From Halictus rubicundus (lineage: Eukaryota; Arthropoda; Insecta; Hymenoptera; Halictidae): DNA of 64,000 nucleotides. The position numbers and the translations under genes were made by a program. Positions 42,682 to 54,363 of the stretch are shown piece by piece. The DNA is taken from assembly GCF_050948215.1 (NCBI RefSeq), contig NC_135155.1, positions 13,534,001-13,598,000 on the forward strand. The letters run 5' to 3'. Under the pieces are notes generated by a model, which made no database searches, was not told the DNA's origin, and was given only the letters and a program-made list of their open reading frames with translations. The first letter of the stretch is position 1. The number at the start of each line of letters is the position of its first letter.

Positions 42682-43339
42682 GTTCCTCTCTGGACGGTCT
42701 CTCACGGTCGAAATTAGAAAAGTGCCGGTATAAAACCAGGGGAACGAGTTAGTTACAACCTATGGCCGAACAGCTGCCGCGAGAGTCCAACGCCGAGCTA
42801 TCACGCGAGAGAAAGAGAAAAAAAGAGACAGAGAGAGAGAGAGAGAAGGAGAAGAAGATAGAGGGAAAGACAATGAGTCGAAGGGATCCCGAGGAGGAGA
42901 AAGAGTACACTCGGGAGGAGACGATGCAAGCCCGAGTGTCTTCGGCCTCGGTGTCTATGCACGACCCTGCACTCAGAGCCTCGTAAAAAGGACGGAATGT
43001 CACTGAATGACGGGCCGCGGGTCCGTCCAGTCCGGTAAGTAATTCTTCGGCAATTACATAATTACTCGTGGTTAGCGGTTGCAAGTTAGAAGGGGCCGGT
43101 TCAAGCTGACCAACGCCGGTCGTTACGATATTTACTACTATATAATGACCGTCGACCAAGGAACAGGCCCGCTCCGAAGCGATACTGTACATGCTGGCGT
43201 TCATACCGGTGCCTCGTCTCCTCGGGCTCGCTGCTTCCCACCAGGTAGGACAGGTGGGCTCGAACCCGAAGCCGATCGAGCGATCGGTACGCCGCGCGGT
43301 GGCCCGAACCGATCAGCTTTGTGTCAAAATCGTCGAACT
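42365..43339. other. Intergenic with CT and GA runs
   Basis: (CT)n at 42648-42681 and a GA-rich tract at 42800-42870. No supported gene. Confidence 0.4.
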
Positions 43340-43500
43340 TTTCCGTAGAAATTTTTCCGTTCGATTATTTCTTTATTCAAATTTTACGGGCGTATTCGCG
43401 ACACTTTTCTGATTAAAACGAGTCCAAACACGACACAATTCGGCACGCATTTGCCGGTTTAATTCACGATTCAGTAGGACCTCGGTTATCCGAACCGACG
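43340..43500 (+). mobile_element. Single arm of the intron 3-type inverted-repeat element
   Basis: Contains GATTAAAACGAGTCCAAACA, TTTAATTCACGATTCAGTAG and GACCTCGGTTATCCGAAC in the same order as the left arm at 17925-18050. Confidence 0.65.
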
Positions 43501-44588
43501 ATACCCCCATCTGCTTCGCGTCATTTTTCTCAGCAACCATTCGGCCGATTGAGCTGAAATTTCGTGTGCTTTTACTCCTCAGGGCAACACATGTTTTGAC
43601 CGAAGAATTTTTCGAAATTCAGTTTGCAACCAGATTGGCAGTGTCAACTAGGTCGAAGGCTGTAGTTGAAGTTACAGTTGAACTGTCAGTGGAAGTTACC
43701 ATTTATATTGAGTTCAAGAAGAAGTAACTCAAATGTAACTGAATAGCTAGAGAAATGGATAAAAAAAAAGAAATCAAAAAAATATTTAAAAAGTTTTAAA
43801 ATGAAATCGAATGTTGGTAAATGATCGCATAATCAGAGTGTGTCCGAGCTGCCTTCGGGTCCGAGCAGACCCAGACTGTAGTCCCCTGTGGGACATTGCG
43901 AAACAGATCCACTCGAGAAAACAATTGCGCGAAAAAATAATTGATTGCTGGAACGGTATAAAAATGATTGATTGCCGGAGTATAGGAACCGTGGAACGAC
44001 AGCAGGAATGACAGAAAGGTGAAGGCGAGGGTGGCGTTGCATCAAGTAGTCAACCTGTCCAGGTGAGCGTTTCATTCGGCGCGATACAAGCCTCGGCTCT
44101 GTCACAAGAGAGAAGTGAGCACAATTACAAGGAGACCACCTGCAGCAGCGCGGTAGAAGTGCATCGCCGCGAGCTTGAACGCTACATGCGTGAAAAGTGC
44201 ATCCATTCTGGCCGGCTTATCGTGCACCACCACCAGCGGTACATCCATTACAGCCGTCGCGGTGTTCGTAACGCTACATCAATTCCACGTAATCCGGCCC
44301 GTCCTCCGCTGAGAAACGTCCACCAGGCTCGCTCCTAAGAAACCTTCAGAACCTTAGAACCTTTCACTATCAACCCTGCCCCGGACGATAATGCTCGCGG
44401 GTCCCAGGATATTAGCCCCGCTATCAACGTTCCAGCCAATGGCTACCGCCGACAGTGCACGATGCAACTGCTACTTTTCGTCCCGGAAACACGCTCTTTC
44501 ATATGCAGTCGTTGCATTCGGAAATTTACATTAACCAGCTAATCTGGCTCTGGACTTTCAACTATTCTTCTCTCGCATTAGTCTTCAA
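43501..44588. other. Intergenic, no gene recognised
   Basis: A plus-strand frame at 44063-44338 (91 codons) is somewhat protein-like in composition but shows no known domain or splice context. Confidence 0.35.
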
Positions 44589-45052
44589 CCCTTTGCACTC
44601 GAAGCTATTTCCACTTCAAAACGAAACATTTCTAGAATATTTCCCTTCTATACACATTTTTTTTTCATGTTATACGTATCAAAGTGGTGGAATTTACTTA
44701 CTCGTACAATACTGAAATGTTTAGTAATTTATTAAATTCCAGCAAATTTAACACTTTGAAACTAGAAACCCCAAAAATTCCATAAAATCAAAGTAAGTTA
44801 TTTAATGAAATAAAAATTGCAAAAAATTAAATGTACGATACTGAGTAATCCTCCAACTTTCTTGCATGTTACAGATCCTAATTAAGTTTAGTACAATGAA
44901 TATATCAACGTAAAAATTCATTTTAATACCTGCACAAATAATTCCGTCAGCCACATATGGCTGTTCAACGTGTTAATATCGTAAAAAATATTTTTAACGA
45001 TGATATAGCAACTTTTAGTGACGCCTTATAATCGCCATTCGAGTGCTAAGGG
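44589..45052. mobile_element. TTAA-type (piggyBac-like) MITE, long copy
   Basis: Ends CCCTTTGCACTCGAAG and, inverted, CCCTTAGCACTCGAATGGCG, with TTAA after the right end (45053-45056) and TCAA before the left. It matches 5744-5980 except for about 220 extra bases in the middle (about 44755-44985). Confidence 0.82.
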
Positions 45053-46053
45053 TTAAATAAATTCCTTAAAAAAAAAGAAGAAAACCTAAGCCTATACAAA
45101 AAGTGTTTGAACATATTTTTGATTATCGAGAAATTCGCGACATTCAACCTGTTGTAATTTCGTAAAGAACAATCGTACGGCAATAAACTTGCACTCAATT
45201 TAAAGCTTGAAGCCTCTACTTCCGCACACCGTTGTTCATTTCCCTCTAAAATATTTTTACATGATGCTGCAGACGAGAAACTGAAGACCCATTTTTCTTC
45301 GAAAATGTCACAATTTGGAACCTCTGTGAAAACATTAAAACATTCTTTTCCTGAATGAATCTTCCACAGATTTGCGCCATAAATAAAGAAAGTATAGGAC
45401 CTTTCTAAAATTCGAATGTAAGACTAAATAATCCATATGTTCTAGAATTTAAATTGCTATTTGTGGGGGTCACGAGAGACCTCAGCAGGGTTGAGTTAAG
45501 GGTTGATACGAATTCTGTTGATTCACCGAAGAGAGAAGAATAAATTGGAACAGGTAGCACAGGAGGAAGACAGCAAGAAATTGATCGGCGACCAATTAAG
45601 TATGAAAAGGAAGACTCGACGAAAAGAAGCACGAATTACGAGTGATTTGCTTAATGCGAAAAAGTAATGTGGTCACGGTTTCGCGTTGTCCGAGATGGCC
45701 GACTACGGCCATCCTCTTCCTCTCTCTCTCTGCCTCTCTGTGGGCATCCGTTACACCTGCTAGCTGCCATTAGCAAACAATCAGTGTATCGATCATCGGA
45801 ATCGCGATTACCGTAATTTGATTTCGGGCCACAGGATCGAGGATCAACGCGAGCCGAATAAACGTGTAATATTTTCTTGATTATTAGATATTTTGTGTTT
45901 TTATTTTTAGCAGCTTTGACAATCGATTCTCTTAACCCCTGTCAGTATACTGGCAAAATTAATATCACTTATGGACAAACAAGAAATGGCATTATGGGTG
46001 AACGGCTTCTATGGTTTTATATATTTCATTTCACAATTATTGAAATTATCACT
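45053..46053. other. Intergenic, AT-rich, no gene seen
   Basis: CT microsatellite at 45718-45738. Nothing else nameable. Confidence 0.4.
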
Positions 46054-46455
46054 CTAGGCTGCGGATTTCTATGCAAAATAAAAATCTTCCGTCACAATTA
46101 CCATAAATAAGCGTTACGTAGAAATGTATTACTTTTGTTAATAGCGTTATAGGTTCCAAACAATGTAGCAGCATCTTTAAATTCTTTTAAATAGGTATTT
46201 TTGCTATTTTCTAACTTATATAATTTTTGCTATAATTTTGCTTAATTTTTCTGAATTCATAAAACAGAGACTATTACTAAAAAGAAGTAGGTCAATTGGA
46301 AAAATGGAGAGGTTAGAAGAATTTAAGAATAATGTTTTCGACAAGTTAAAATAGTCAAAAGGGAATTTCTATTAATTTTTATTTAATTCCTATTTCTGTT
46401 AAGTGGCTCGTAAATTTTTCTTTCGCATAAAGATCCTTAGTCTACTAATTCTTTT
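46054..46455. mobile_element. MITE with CTGCGGATTTCTATGC ends
   Basis: CTAGGCTGCGGATTTCTATG at the left and TTCGCATAAAGATCC-TAGTCTA at the right (46423-46447) are inverted copies of the motif scattered over the window. The pair defines the ends of a roughly 400-base non-autonomous element. Confidence 0.6.
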
Positions 46456-47094
46456 AATAATAAGCGGGCTTAGTATACATTGCTGGACATCACAGTCTAC
46501 TTTGAAACGGTTAATTTCGTTATAATTGAAATTCATTAGAAGCGGGCTCGAGTGAAGTCATCGGAGCGGTGATTTTCATAGGGAATTGCGTACAGGAGCA
46601 ATTATAATGAACTCTATATTTTTATAAGCTTTTCGTAAGCTAATGCCTCAAAGTGAACCGGCCTCGGTATTATCGTTAGCATTTATGTTTTGCAATTTGT
46701 AACAGATCCACGACGCGTTCCGGACTCGGTCAACGTGCTTCATCATACCTGCGCTTTATCGACCTATATCTTGTCTCTTTCTGCACACCTTCTTCACCGT
46801 CCCCGATCGTTAAAACCGCGTGTCCCGAATTTTAATAAGCCCCACTTGGGAACCCGCCCTTCGCGCCCGTCTACTAATAAATTGATTTACAAGTAAGACC
46901 TGTTGTCAAACCGTCCGCCTTAATCTTCGCGCGCGTCATCTTCCTCCTTGCACTTGCAACTTCTAATTTATTAATTAAGCCTTTGAATTCTCTTTACCTT
47001 TCGGTAATAAAGAATCGTATCCGGCCACCCTCCGGAAGGTCTTTTAAAGTGACCGAAAAATTATTCATTGCAAAGTTATTGTTTATAGCATTTC
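46456..47094. other. Intergenic, no gene seen
   Basis: AT-rich with a GC-richer stretch at 46700-47040. Confidence 0.4.
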
Positions 47095-48305
47095 TGGATC
47101 TGAAAAAATTGTTTCCGTTAGTTCAATAGCGTTGTCAATTTTTCCAATGATTGCAAAAAGATCGGTTCAACATATTGTTTGAAATAAATTCATGAAAATC
47201 GGTTTACATTAGGCTGAGCCCTCGGGTCACGTGTCGAGCGCACATAAGCCGCTGTAGCAACATTATCTGCAGTCCTATTGAACTAACAAAAATTCTATAG
47301 TTACTTATGTAATATGGTAAAATGCTCCTGTAATTTGAAAAATATTGGTCCGGTACATTGTTCACAATTAATTCTCAAAATTGATTTTATATCAGGCTGA
47401 AGATACATGTCGGGCACATAAATATAAACCACTGTAACGATATTATTTGCAGTTCTACCAACCCAAAAAAATTTCCGCAGTTATGTCAATAATATAATAA
47501 AATATCCCTACAATTTTTATAAGATCGGTTCGAGGCTTAGATAGAAACAAATTTCCAAAATTCAGTTTAGGCTGAGCCCCCTAGACGGGCGACAAGGGTA
47601 GAGACATAAGCGACTATAGCAACTTCATCTGCAGTTCTATTCAGTCAAAAAAATGTCTATAGTTACATCAATGATATAGTAAAATAGCCCTATAATTAAA
47701 AAAAAATAGGTCTAATACATCGCTCAAAATAAATTTTCAAAAAACACCTTACATCAGACTTGCCCCTCTAGACGCGTGATGAGGACACACACATAAGTCG
47801 TTATAGCAACTTCATTTGCAGTTCTATCGAATCGAAAAAATTTCTATAGTTACATCAATGATATACTAAAATAGCCCTATAATTTTTAAAAAATGGGCCC
47901 GGTACATCGCTCAAAATAAATTCTCAAAAATCACCTTACATCAGACTTGCCCCTCGAGACGCGTGTTGAGGACACACACATAAGTCGTTATAGCAATTTC
48001 ATCTGCAGTTCCATCGAACCGAAAAAATTTCTATAGTTACATCAATGATATACTAAAATAGCCCTATAATTAAAAAAAAATGGGTCTAATACATCGCTCA
48101 AAATAAATTTTTAAAAAACACCTTACATCAGACTTGCCCCTCTAGACGCGTGTTGAGGACACACACATAAGTCGTTATAGCAACTTCATCTGCAGTTGTA
48201 TCGAACCGAAAAAATGTCTATAGTTACATCAATAATATAGTAAAGTAGCGCTATAATTTGAAAAGAATCGGTCCAGCGTATCGTTCAAAATAAATTCCGA
48301 AAAAA
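47095..48305 (+). repeat. Satellite D: about six units, 180-187 bp
   Basis: GCAGT-CTAT recurs at 47269, 47449, 47631, 47818, 48005 and 48192, with spacings 180, 182, 187, 187 and 187. Units contain ATAGTTACATCAATGATAT, AATAGCCCTATAATT, ACTTGCCCCTC-AGACGCG and ACATAAG-CG-TATAGCAA. The first two units are the most diverged. Confidence 0.93.
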
Positions 48306-49519
48306 CATCCATCATCGGTCTCTCGAGACGCGTGTCGGTCGTCCATAGAAGAGACAGGGAACGCGCGAAGAGCAAGGATCGGAATGAAATAATCTGCACC
48401 GGGATCGGTACACCTAATCGGCGTGGTACGAGCAGGTACACGGTCCTCGTCGACGTACAGGGCGTACAGGCTTGTTCTAAATACACGTTAGAAGCGTGTA
48501 GCCCGCTCCGGTCGTTTAATCAGACCGCCGCAGGCGAACTTCCATGTCGAACCGTGAATATCGGCCCCTCGTATCTCGGCCAGATAAAAATCGCCACGGC
48601 AATTTCGGCGTCGTGCACATGTCGCGTCCCATCCGGCCTCGCACTATAGTGGTAGCGAGGGACCTGTACCGCTCGCGAGCAAAACTCTTATCGTTCCTGG
48701 AGGATCTATCGATCACAGACACCGTTGCCGATCGTCGCGGTGCTTCTAATCAGTTGGCCGCTTTTGTTACCAGCCAGCCACAATTCGTACGAATCGATGC
48801 TCGATCAAACGGCTGCTCGAACGCTGCAGCTGCTAATGTTAGTTCCTGCGTCGCCATTTATGAGTGCTTCGGCCTGCTGTTAGGCTCAAACTTACAATTT
48901 TCATTTGTATTTGGTATTTTGGAACACGCAGACCTGTTTCGCTATTTTTCGAACATGATTGTTTGCAAATTTTTGTTAAACATTGCATTCAAACGATCGG
49001 TACAATTTGTATTTTGCGCGTTTTCAGTAATTTTATTAAGCCGAAACAATCAGACCAGTTTCGAAGATCGTTTTTATTGAAGGGCATCGACAAAATCGCA
49101 GATGACAGCCGTCCCCAAGGAAGCAGCGTCTTTATTACGGTAATGAGGTCGCTTTAATGCCGTCCGGAACGAGCCTAACGGCCATTAATTGCAGCAGAAC
49201 TTACCCACCTTTAGCGTTATTACGTGATCGTTAACGCATTCACGCGCACCCGTATGCAAAGTGTCGTCGTAATTTTTTTCACACTACTCGAATTACCGTT
49301 AATACGTCGCTCGAAATTAAAAATTATCGGCCTACATCGGGAAACCGACAATTACATTTTAATACACCATGGTCAAAACGCGCCGAGTGTACAATTTTTC
49401 AACGGTAAAAACGTTTTAACGAGTTAATCAGCAAATTAAATGCTGTTACGTCGAACCGAAAGTCCACTTTACTGTAGTTCGAATAATGGAGGCTTTCAAT
49501 TAATCATTTTTTTTTTTTA
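48306..49519. other. Intergenic, no gene recognised
   Basis: 48330-48850 is GC-richer with open frames of 105 and 178 codons in overlapping phases, without known domains. Confidence 0.35.
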
Positions 49520-49905
49520 ATGAAACATTCATTATTTTATTCGTGACACTCTTCTGAATGAAACGACACCAAACACGACACAAATTGGATCACGTTTACT
49601 CGTTTAATCCACGATAGAGTAGAACCTCTGTTATCCGAACTGATCAAAGAGATGTAATTATTCGGATAGTGGAACAGCCATCTAGCTACAATGTTAGACC
49701 AAATGATCTAACCAGCGAATCGTATTGTAGTTGGAACGATTTAAACGAAATCGTTTAAAATCTGTACAATTCGGACATTCGTTCGGATAATCGAGGTTCT
49801 AGAAAATCGCGAATTAACCGAGCAAATAAATTAGGAAGTGTACCGTGTGGGGACTCTTTTTAATCGGAAAATTGTCGAGAATACTACGGTAAAAGTTTCA
49901 CAAGG
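49520..49905. mobile_element. Two-armed copy of the intron 3-type inverted-repeat element
   Basis: The left arm carries CACCAAACACGACACAAATT, CGTTTAATCCACGAT and AGAACCTCTGTTATCCGAAC; the right arm has the complements (TTCGGATAATCGAGGTTCT, TCGCGAATTAACCGAGCAA). An extra arm-end fragment lies at about 49478-49500. Confidence 0.75.
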
Positions 49906-52637
49906 TGATAATCAAAAGCATCAATGAACTCGTAACAAACTCGAATTCGATTATCTCAAGACTAAAGGGCTTCCTGTCAACGGGACCATATTTTTCGGTG
50001 TTTTTTGCGGTATGCGGCCACGGTTCGCAATCACGAGGTGTCTAATCAGCCCGATATCGATCTATATGTGCAGGTGTGCCTTCATTCTCCGCGAAAGTGG
50101 TCTGTCGTGGCAACGAAATGCGACAGGTTTCAGGTTGCGTGAAGTTACGATGGCTCGTTACAACTTTGTCGTGATCGTGCGCCGTTCGGATGTTATAATT
50201 TGCAGGTAATTTCGAAGTAATTTCGCCCGGTGGCTCCGGAACCCGGTAATTCATTGTCCCTCGAGCGAGTCCTCCGTTTCCTTAAACCTCGAGTGGCCAG
50301 GAATTGGTAAAGACTTTGATAAGAAGCTTTCCGCGCCCTTGTTGTCGCGGCGAATTAACATTCACAGCCTGTACTTACGCCGGTTCTGCCTATATTTGCA
50401 TGAGCTTCTGTTTAACCAAATTACGCGGACATGGAAATTGATGTATCCCTTATACCGGGTGTGCCGTTTCAATCGGAGCAGCATGGTTGCTCCAAAAGTA
50501 TGTTAATGATAGCAATTTATGGAGAAATGAATATATTAAGTCGAGCGATACGTGGACTGCGAAATAAAAATATTCTGCACTATTTACAAGGTGCTAGAAC
50601 CGAAGAAAAACTTGTTCTAATTGATAGCAGTATCTGTATGGAGATTTTAACATCATATTTTTTTATACAGATTTGTCATCTTTAGAAATTAAAGATTTCA
50701 TACTCAATCTAGCAATCGTATTCAACATGAACCGTACCGGATTCGTATTTTTCTATTGTATAATTATTGAAATTGCCTCCGTTAGAAATTATTAAATAAA
50801 TTTCTCGCGGGTCAAACAACCGGAATTTAACGAGAACTTGTTTGGAGAAACGCGGGCGAAAGAATCGCGGCAGCATTCGTCAAGACAATTATTGCAATTA
50901 TTGCCCCGGGAGTTCTCAACAACAATAATGCTACCCCTAAGCGGGCAGAATTTTAATTACCGGGGCATTAAACGGCCCCGCGAAGACTGTAACCTTCCCG
51001 GCGTGAAATTCCTCGTGATCGCGAGCGACCGAGGCGCGTGCCGTTTAAAAATGATTAATGACGGCTCGTTTCAATCCGATTCGATGCTATGAATCCGTGT
51101 GGTGACGATCCACCCACAATTTTCATTATCCGCGTGCGAAATCGTCCGGGATTGGCCTAAATGTTGGACAAATGCGACGGTTTCGATGAATTTTCGATTT
51201 TTTTTTTTTGGAGATGGACAGTTTTGATAGTGAGTTTAGCACATTTACTTGTCAATTTTCCTGGATATATTTTTAACTACAGTTTGTCATGAGTTAGTTA
51301 CAGTTTGTCTATAGTTTGTCTCCAATTTAGTTTTTAAATTTAATGAAAATAAATTGCAACTTAGCGCTTTGTTTACCGGCAGATATTTAATTTTAGTAGA
51401 TTTTATACGTTTACGGTGAAATGAGACGAGAATTTTTCAATAGATTATTCAACAGCAATTTACCAATTTTTCTCGATATCTCGATATTTAGTAAAAATAA
51501 ATTGCAACTTAACACGTTACTTATTAACAGCCATTTAATTTTAATAGATTCGAATAAGAAAATAGAGAGAATGAGAATTTTCTAATAAGGATAGTACTGA
51601 ATCCAACATGTTCCTTTCCAAAATTCCTTAACAATTCCTTAAATTACAGAGACCTGTAAAAAAAAACGACAGCAAAGTAAAAGAAGCAGCAATCTAATTT
51701 TGAGAAAAATACTCTCAGAATGCGAAGCGTTGAACAATGATTCCCAGAAAAACCCACCGTCAAACAGGACAGGATAGGACACTTTTTCTCTTTGGTAGCA
51801 GGTTCTAAAAAGCTCTCAGCATCCTCTAAGCACCATTAAGATGACCCCTAACAACATTCTCAGATTAATTTTCCATACTCGAACGAATAAATCCCGGTGT
51901 TTCGTTGTCGCGGTTGCAACGCCGGCAAGTAGCAAAAGTAGGAAAAGGGTTTCGTGGCACGGGGGCGGTTTCAAAGGGGGTGTTGGACAGAGGATGGGGG
52001 TGCAGGGGGATCGATGGGCGAGCCAACGTTAACCGAAGACCGCCTTCTCGTTCTTTCTCTTCCATTTTCTCCTTTTTCTTCGCCTCGTGCCTCCTAGCCT
52101 CTTCTTCTCTCTTTTTCTCCTTCTCTCTCTCTCTCTCTTTTTCTCTGACCGTCTACCCGGCGTGCCTTGCCCCCTCCTCTCGCCTCACCTTTCCACGTTC
52201 TCTCCCACGCTACACCTGTCGTGCGCGAATAACAGGAGAGGTGGTAGTAAAGTCCTAGGCGGCTGAGTACGCGTACTCGACACCGCGCCACGTCAAAATC
52301 CATTTACCTCGGTCTCTACACTTCTCCAACCCCCCCCCCCATGGCTGTTTTTGAGTCCTCCTGGGATAATTTGAGGGACAACTCTGGGCACTTTTGAATC
52401 AAATTCAAAGAATCATTAAAATTTACCAATTTACCCAATTCGATGAAATTTCCAGGATGTGTACAATAATTGACTGACAATGAGACTGACTGTATCTTTT
52501 GGTACCTGTATCCCACGATATTTACCAGTTCCAAGGTCTCGGGTAGGGCAATTGTCAACCGAGTGTCACCGTTTGCGGCACTGTCTCTGTTGGGTTTAAT
52601 TTTTTTAATTTTACACCGAACTTGCCAGAACCAGATA
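49906..52637. other. Intergenic, AT-rich, no gene seen
   Basis: Short frames only. A CT-rich block spans 52060-52200. Confidence 0.4.
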
Positions 52638-52882
52638 TTAGGGGACCCATAAGTAATCAATTATTTTGAAATCTAAAACAAACTTTTGTAGTAAATTCAA
52701 GTTTTCATTTCTTAATTTATTATGTAATCTCCGTCATTATCAAGGACAGTTTGCCACCTTCCCTGCAAATTTTCAATCCCCCTCTTATAGACTCAAGGTG
52801 CCTCCTAACATCTTCTACGGAATGTTTTATTTCATAAATAAAATTCTTTGCAGATAATTGATTACTTACGGGTCCCCCAAAT
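52638..52882 (-). pseudogene. Mariner relic, 245 bp, C-terminal transposase remnant
   Basis: Both ends are intact (TTAGGGGACCCATAAGTAAT and, inverted, TTTGGGGGACCCGTAAGTAA) with TA on each side (52636-52637, 52883-52884). On the minus strand one frame reads KNFIYEIKHSVEDVRRHLES. After a frameshift, another reads YKRGIENLQGRWQTVLDNDG and ends at a stop. This is the C-terminal part of a mariner transposase; the catalytic core is deleted, so it can only have moved with outside help. Confidence 0.88.
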
Positions 52883-54357
52883 ACTATCGAAGCGATCGAA
52901 ATTCCAATTCGAGTTGGCCTCTACCCTAAATCCAGAGACCCGAAGACCCGGCATCTCCATTAGCAGGTTGCGACCCTTGCATCGTTGCATCGAAGGTGCT
53001 AATCCACTCTGGCCGAGCTATTAAAGCAGTTTAACTCATCCCGTTGGATCCGGCAAGATAGCCAGGTCAAGCTAAAGAAAGAAAAAGCAGATCCAGTCGA
53101 GCCCAGAGTCGAGTTCAGGTATCCCCGGGTACGTACACGTAATTAACGATCTCCTTACCGGATCCCAGGACGGGACACTTCTAATTATCTAGGCCCCGGT
53201 GTCAGCCGGCCGAGAAGATCCTCTTTTCGTTTGTTTGCGCGAGCCCGGGCGAGGTGCGTCGCGAATTTCAGGCAACCTTAAACCTTAAACCTTAAACCTT
53301 AAACCTCTCGGACACCTTTCCCCTTCCACTGCGGCCCGGGGAATCTCGGCTCTCCTCGTGGCACCAGGATTGGTAGGCGTGCGCGTGCACGCCCGCGAGA
53401 TCCCTGATAAACGAGCTGAAGCGTTCGGCGTCCCTCGCAGATTTCTTTCGCAGAAAACGAGGTCGGGCCCGAGAGAGCCGTTTCGAGGTCGTAGGCGGGG
53501 TCCACGGTTTTTCATCTGACCGCACGCGGGACGATCTGCGAGCGAGCGGGATCGAGGAATCCGAGGAATCCTCGATCGCCAAGCACCGCCTCGCGATCTA
53601 TGGAACTCCCGACCAGAGCTGGCTCTGAAATCTGGTTCGTGGCAAAAATGAGCAGGACTAACTCGAAACAGTAAAAACACAGAAATTTGGAAATACTGTT
53701 ACACTATTTTCGCCCTACATAAGATAATATTTCTTTTTCATTCATTCTTGTAATTCCGAAAATTGTTATTTTGCAGAAAAATCCGCTGTCTAGTCGCGAG
53801 CAAAAGTCTTGATAGAAAAATATTTCATTTGTGTCATTTGGTTGTGGATTGTTCGAATAAAATTATTTGATTTTCTGAAAGTTTACTGTTCATTGGAAAT
53901 AGTATTTGATTTGATTTTTGGTACAACGACTATTCAACATTACCAGTACTGTTGAAAAATAACAAAATTTATCCATACGTATGTATACCCTACTTTTCAG
54001 TGCAACAGCCCAAAGAATTAAATTTGATGAATAATTCCTCATGTGTCTTTACAATCTCGATAATGAATTAAAAATATAGCGAATTAAAAATATTAGAACC
54101 CGTAAACCGAGTAAATGTAAATGTAATAGTAAATAAGTTAAAGTAAATGTAATCATACAACAAAGTATAATCTCTCCTGCGACATTATTCAGTAGCCGAA
54201 AAATAGAACAGAGATTGTATAAATATTTAATCGGATAAAGAAAATGGAACAGCACCTATTCGTTTCTGCCATAACTGCGTAAAATCCGCAGGATGATCGG
54301 GCGACAATAGGAACAATGTTCTGGAAAGCAAAGACATCGTATTGATTTCGATAGGTA
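52883..54357. other. Intergenic, no gene seen
   Basis: Includes a GC-rich block at 53160-53640 with overlapping minus-strand frames lacking domains, a CCTTAAA run at 53276-53303, and a fragment at 53990-54110 related to the MITE at 55599-55815. Confidence 0.4.
53276..53303 (+). repeat. Four copies of CCTTAAA
   Basis: A perfect 7-base tandem run, TTTAAGG on the other strand. It is short, and similar-looking to telomere motifs only by chance; hymenopteran telomeres are usually TTAGG-based. Confidence 0.8.
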
Positions 54358-54363
54358 TTTATT
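54358..54363 (-). terminator. Candidate polyadenylation signal for disco
   Basis: AATAAA on the minus strand, about 4.2 kb downstream of the disco stop. The preceding minus-strand sequence (about 55000-54364) is unusual for the spacer, with a CA run, a C tract and few repeats, as in a long 3' UTR. However, a TTAA-type MITE at 55599-55815 would fall inside such a UTR, and nearer hexamers may be used instead. Confidence 0.2.

Noticed and set aside
44063..44338. 91-codon plus-strand frame
   Set aside because: Composition is protein-like, but there is no family match I can name and no splice support.
36985..48305. Regular direct repeats as a CRISPR array
   Set aside because: There are no unique spacers between short repeats; whole 187-base units are repeated, in a eukaryotic genome.
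53276..53303. CCTTAAA repeats as an interstitial telomere remnant
   Set aside because: Only four units, and the motif is not the TTAGG type usual in insects.
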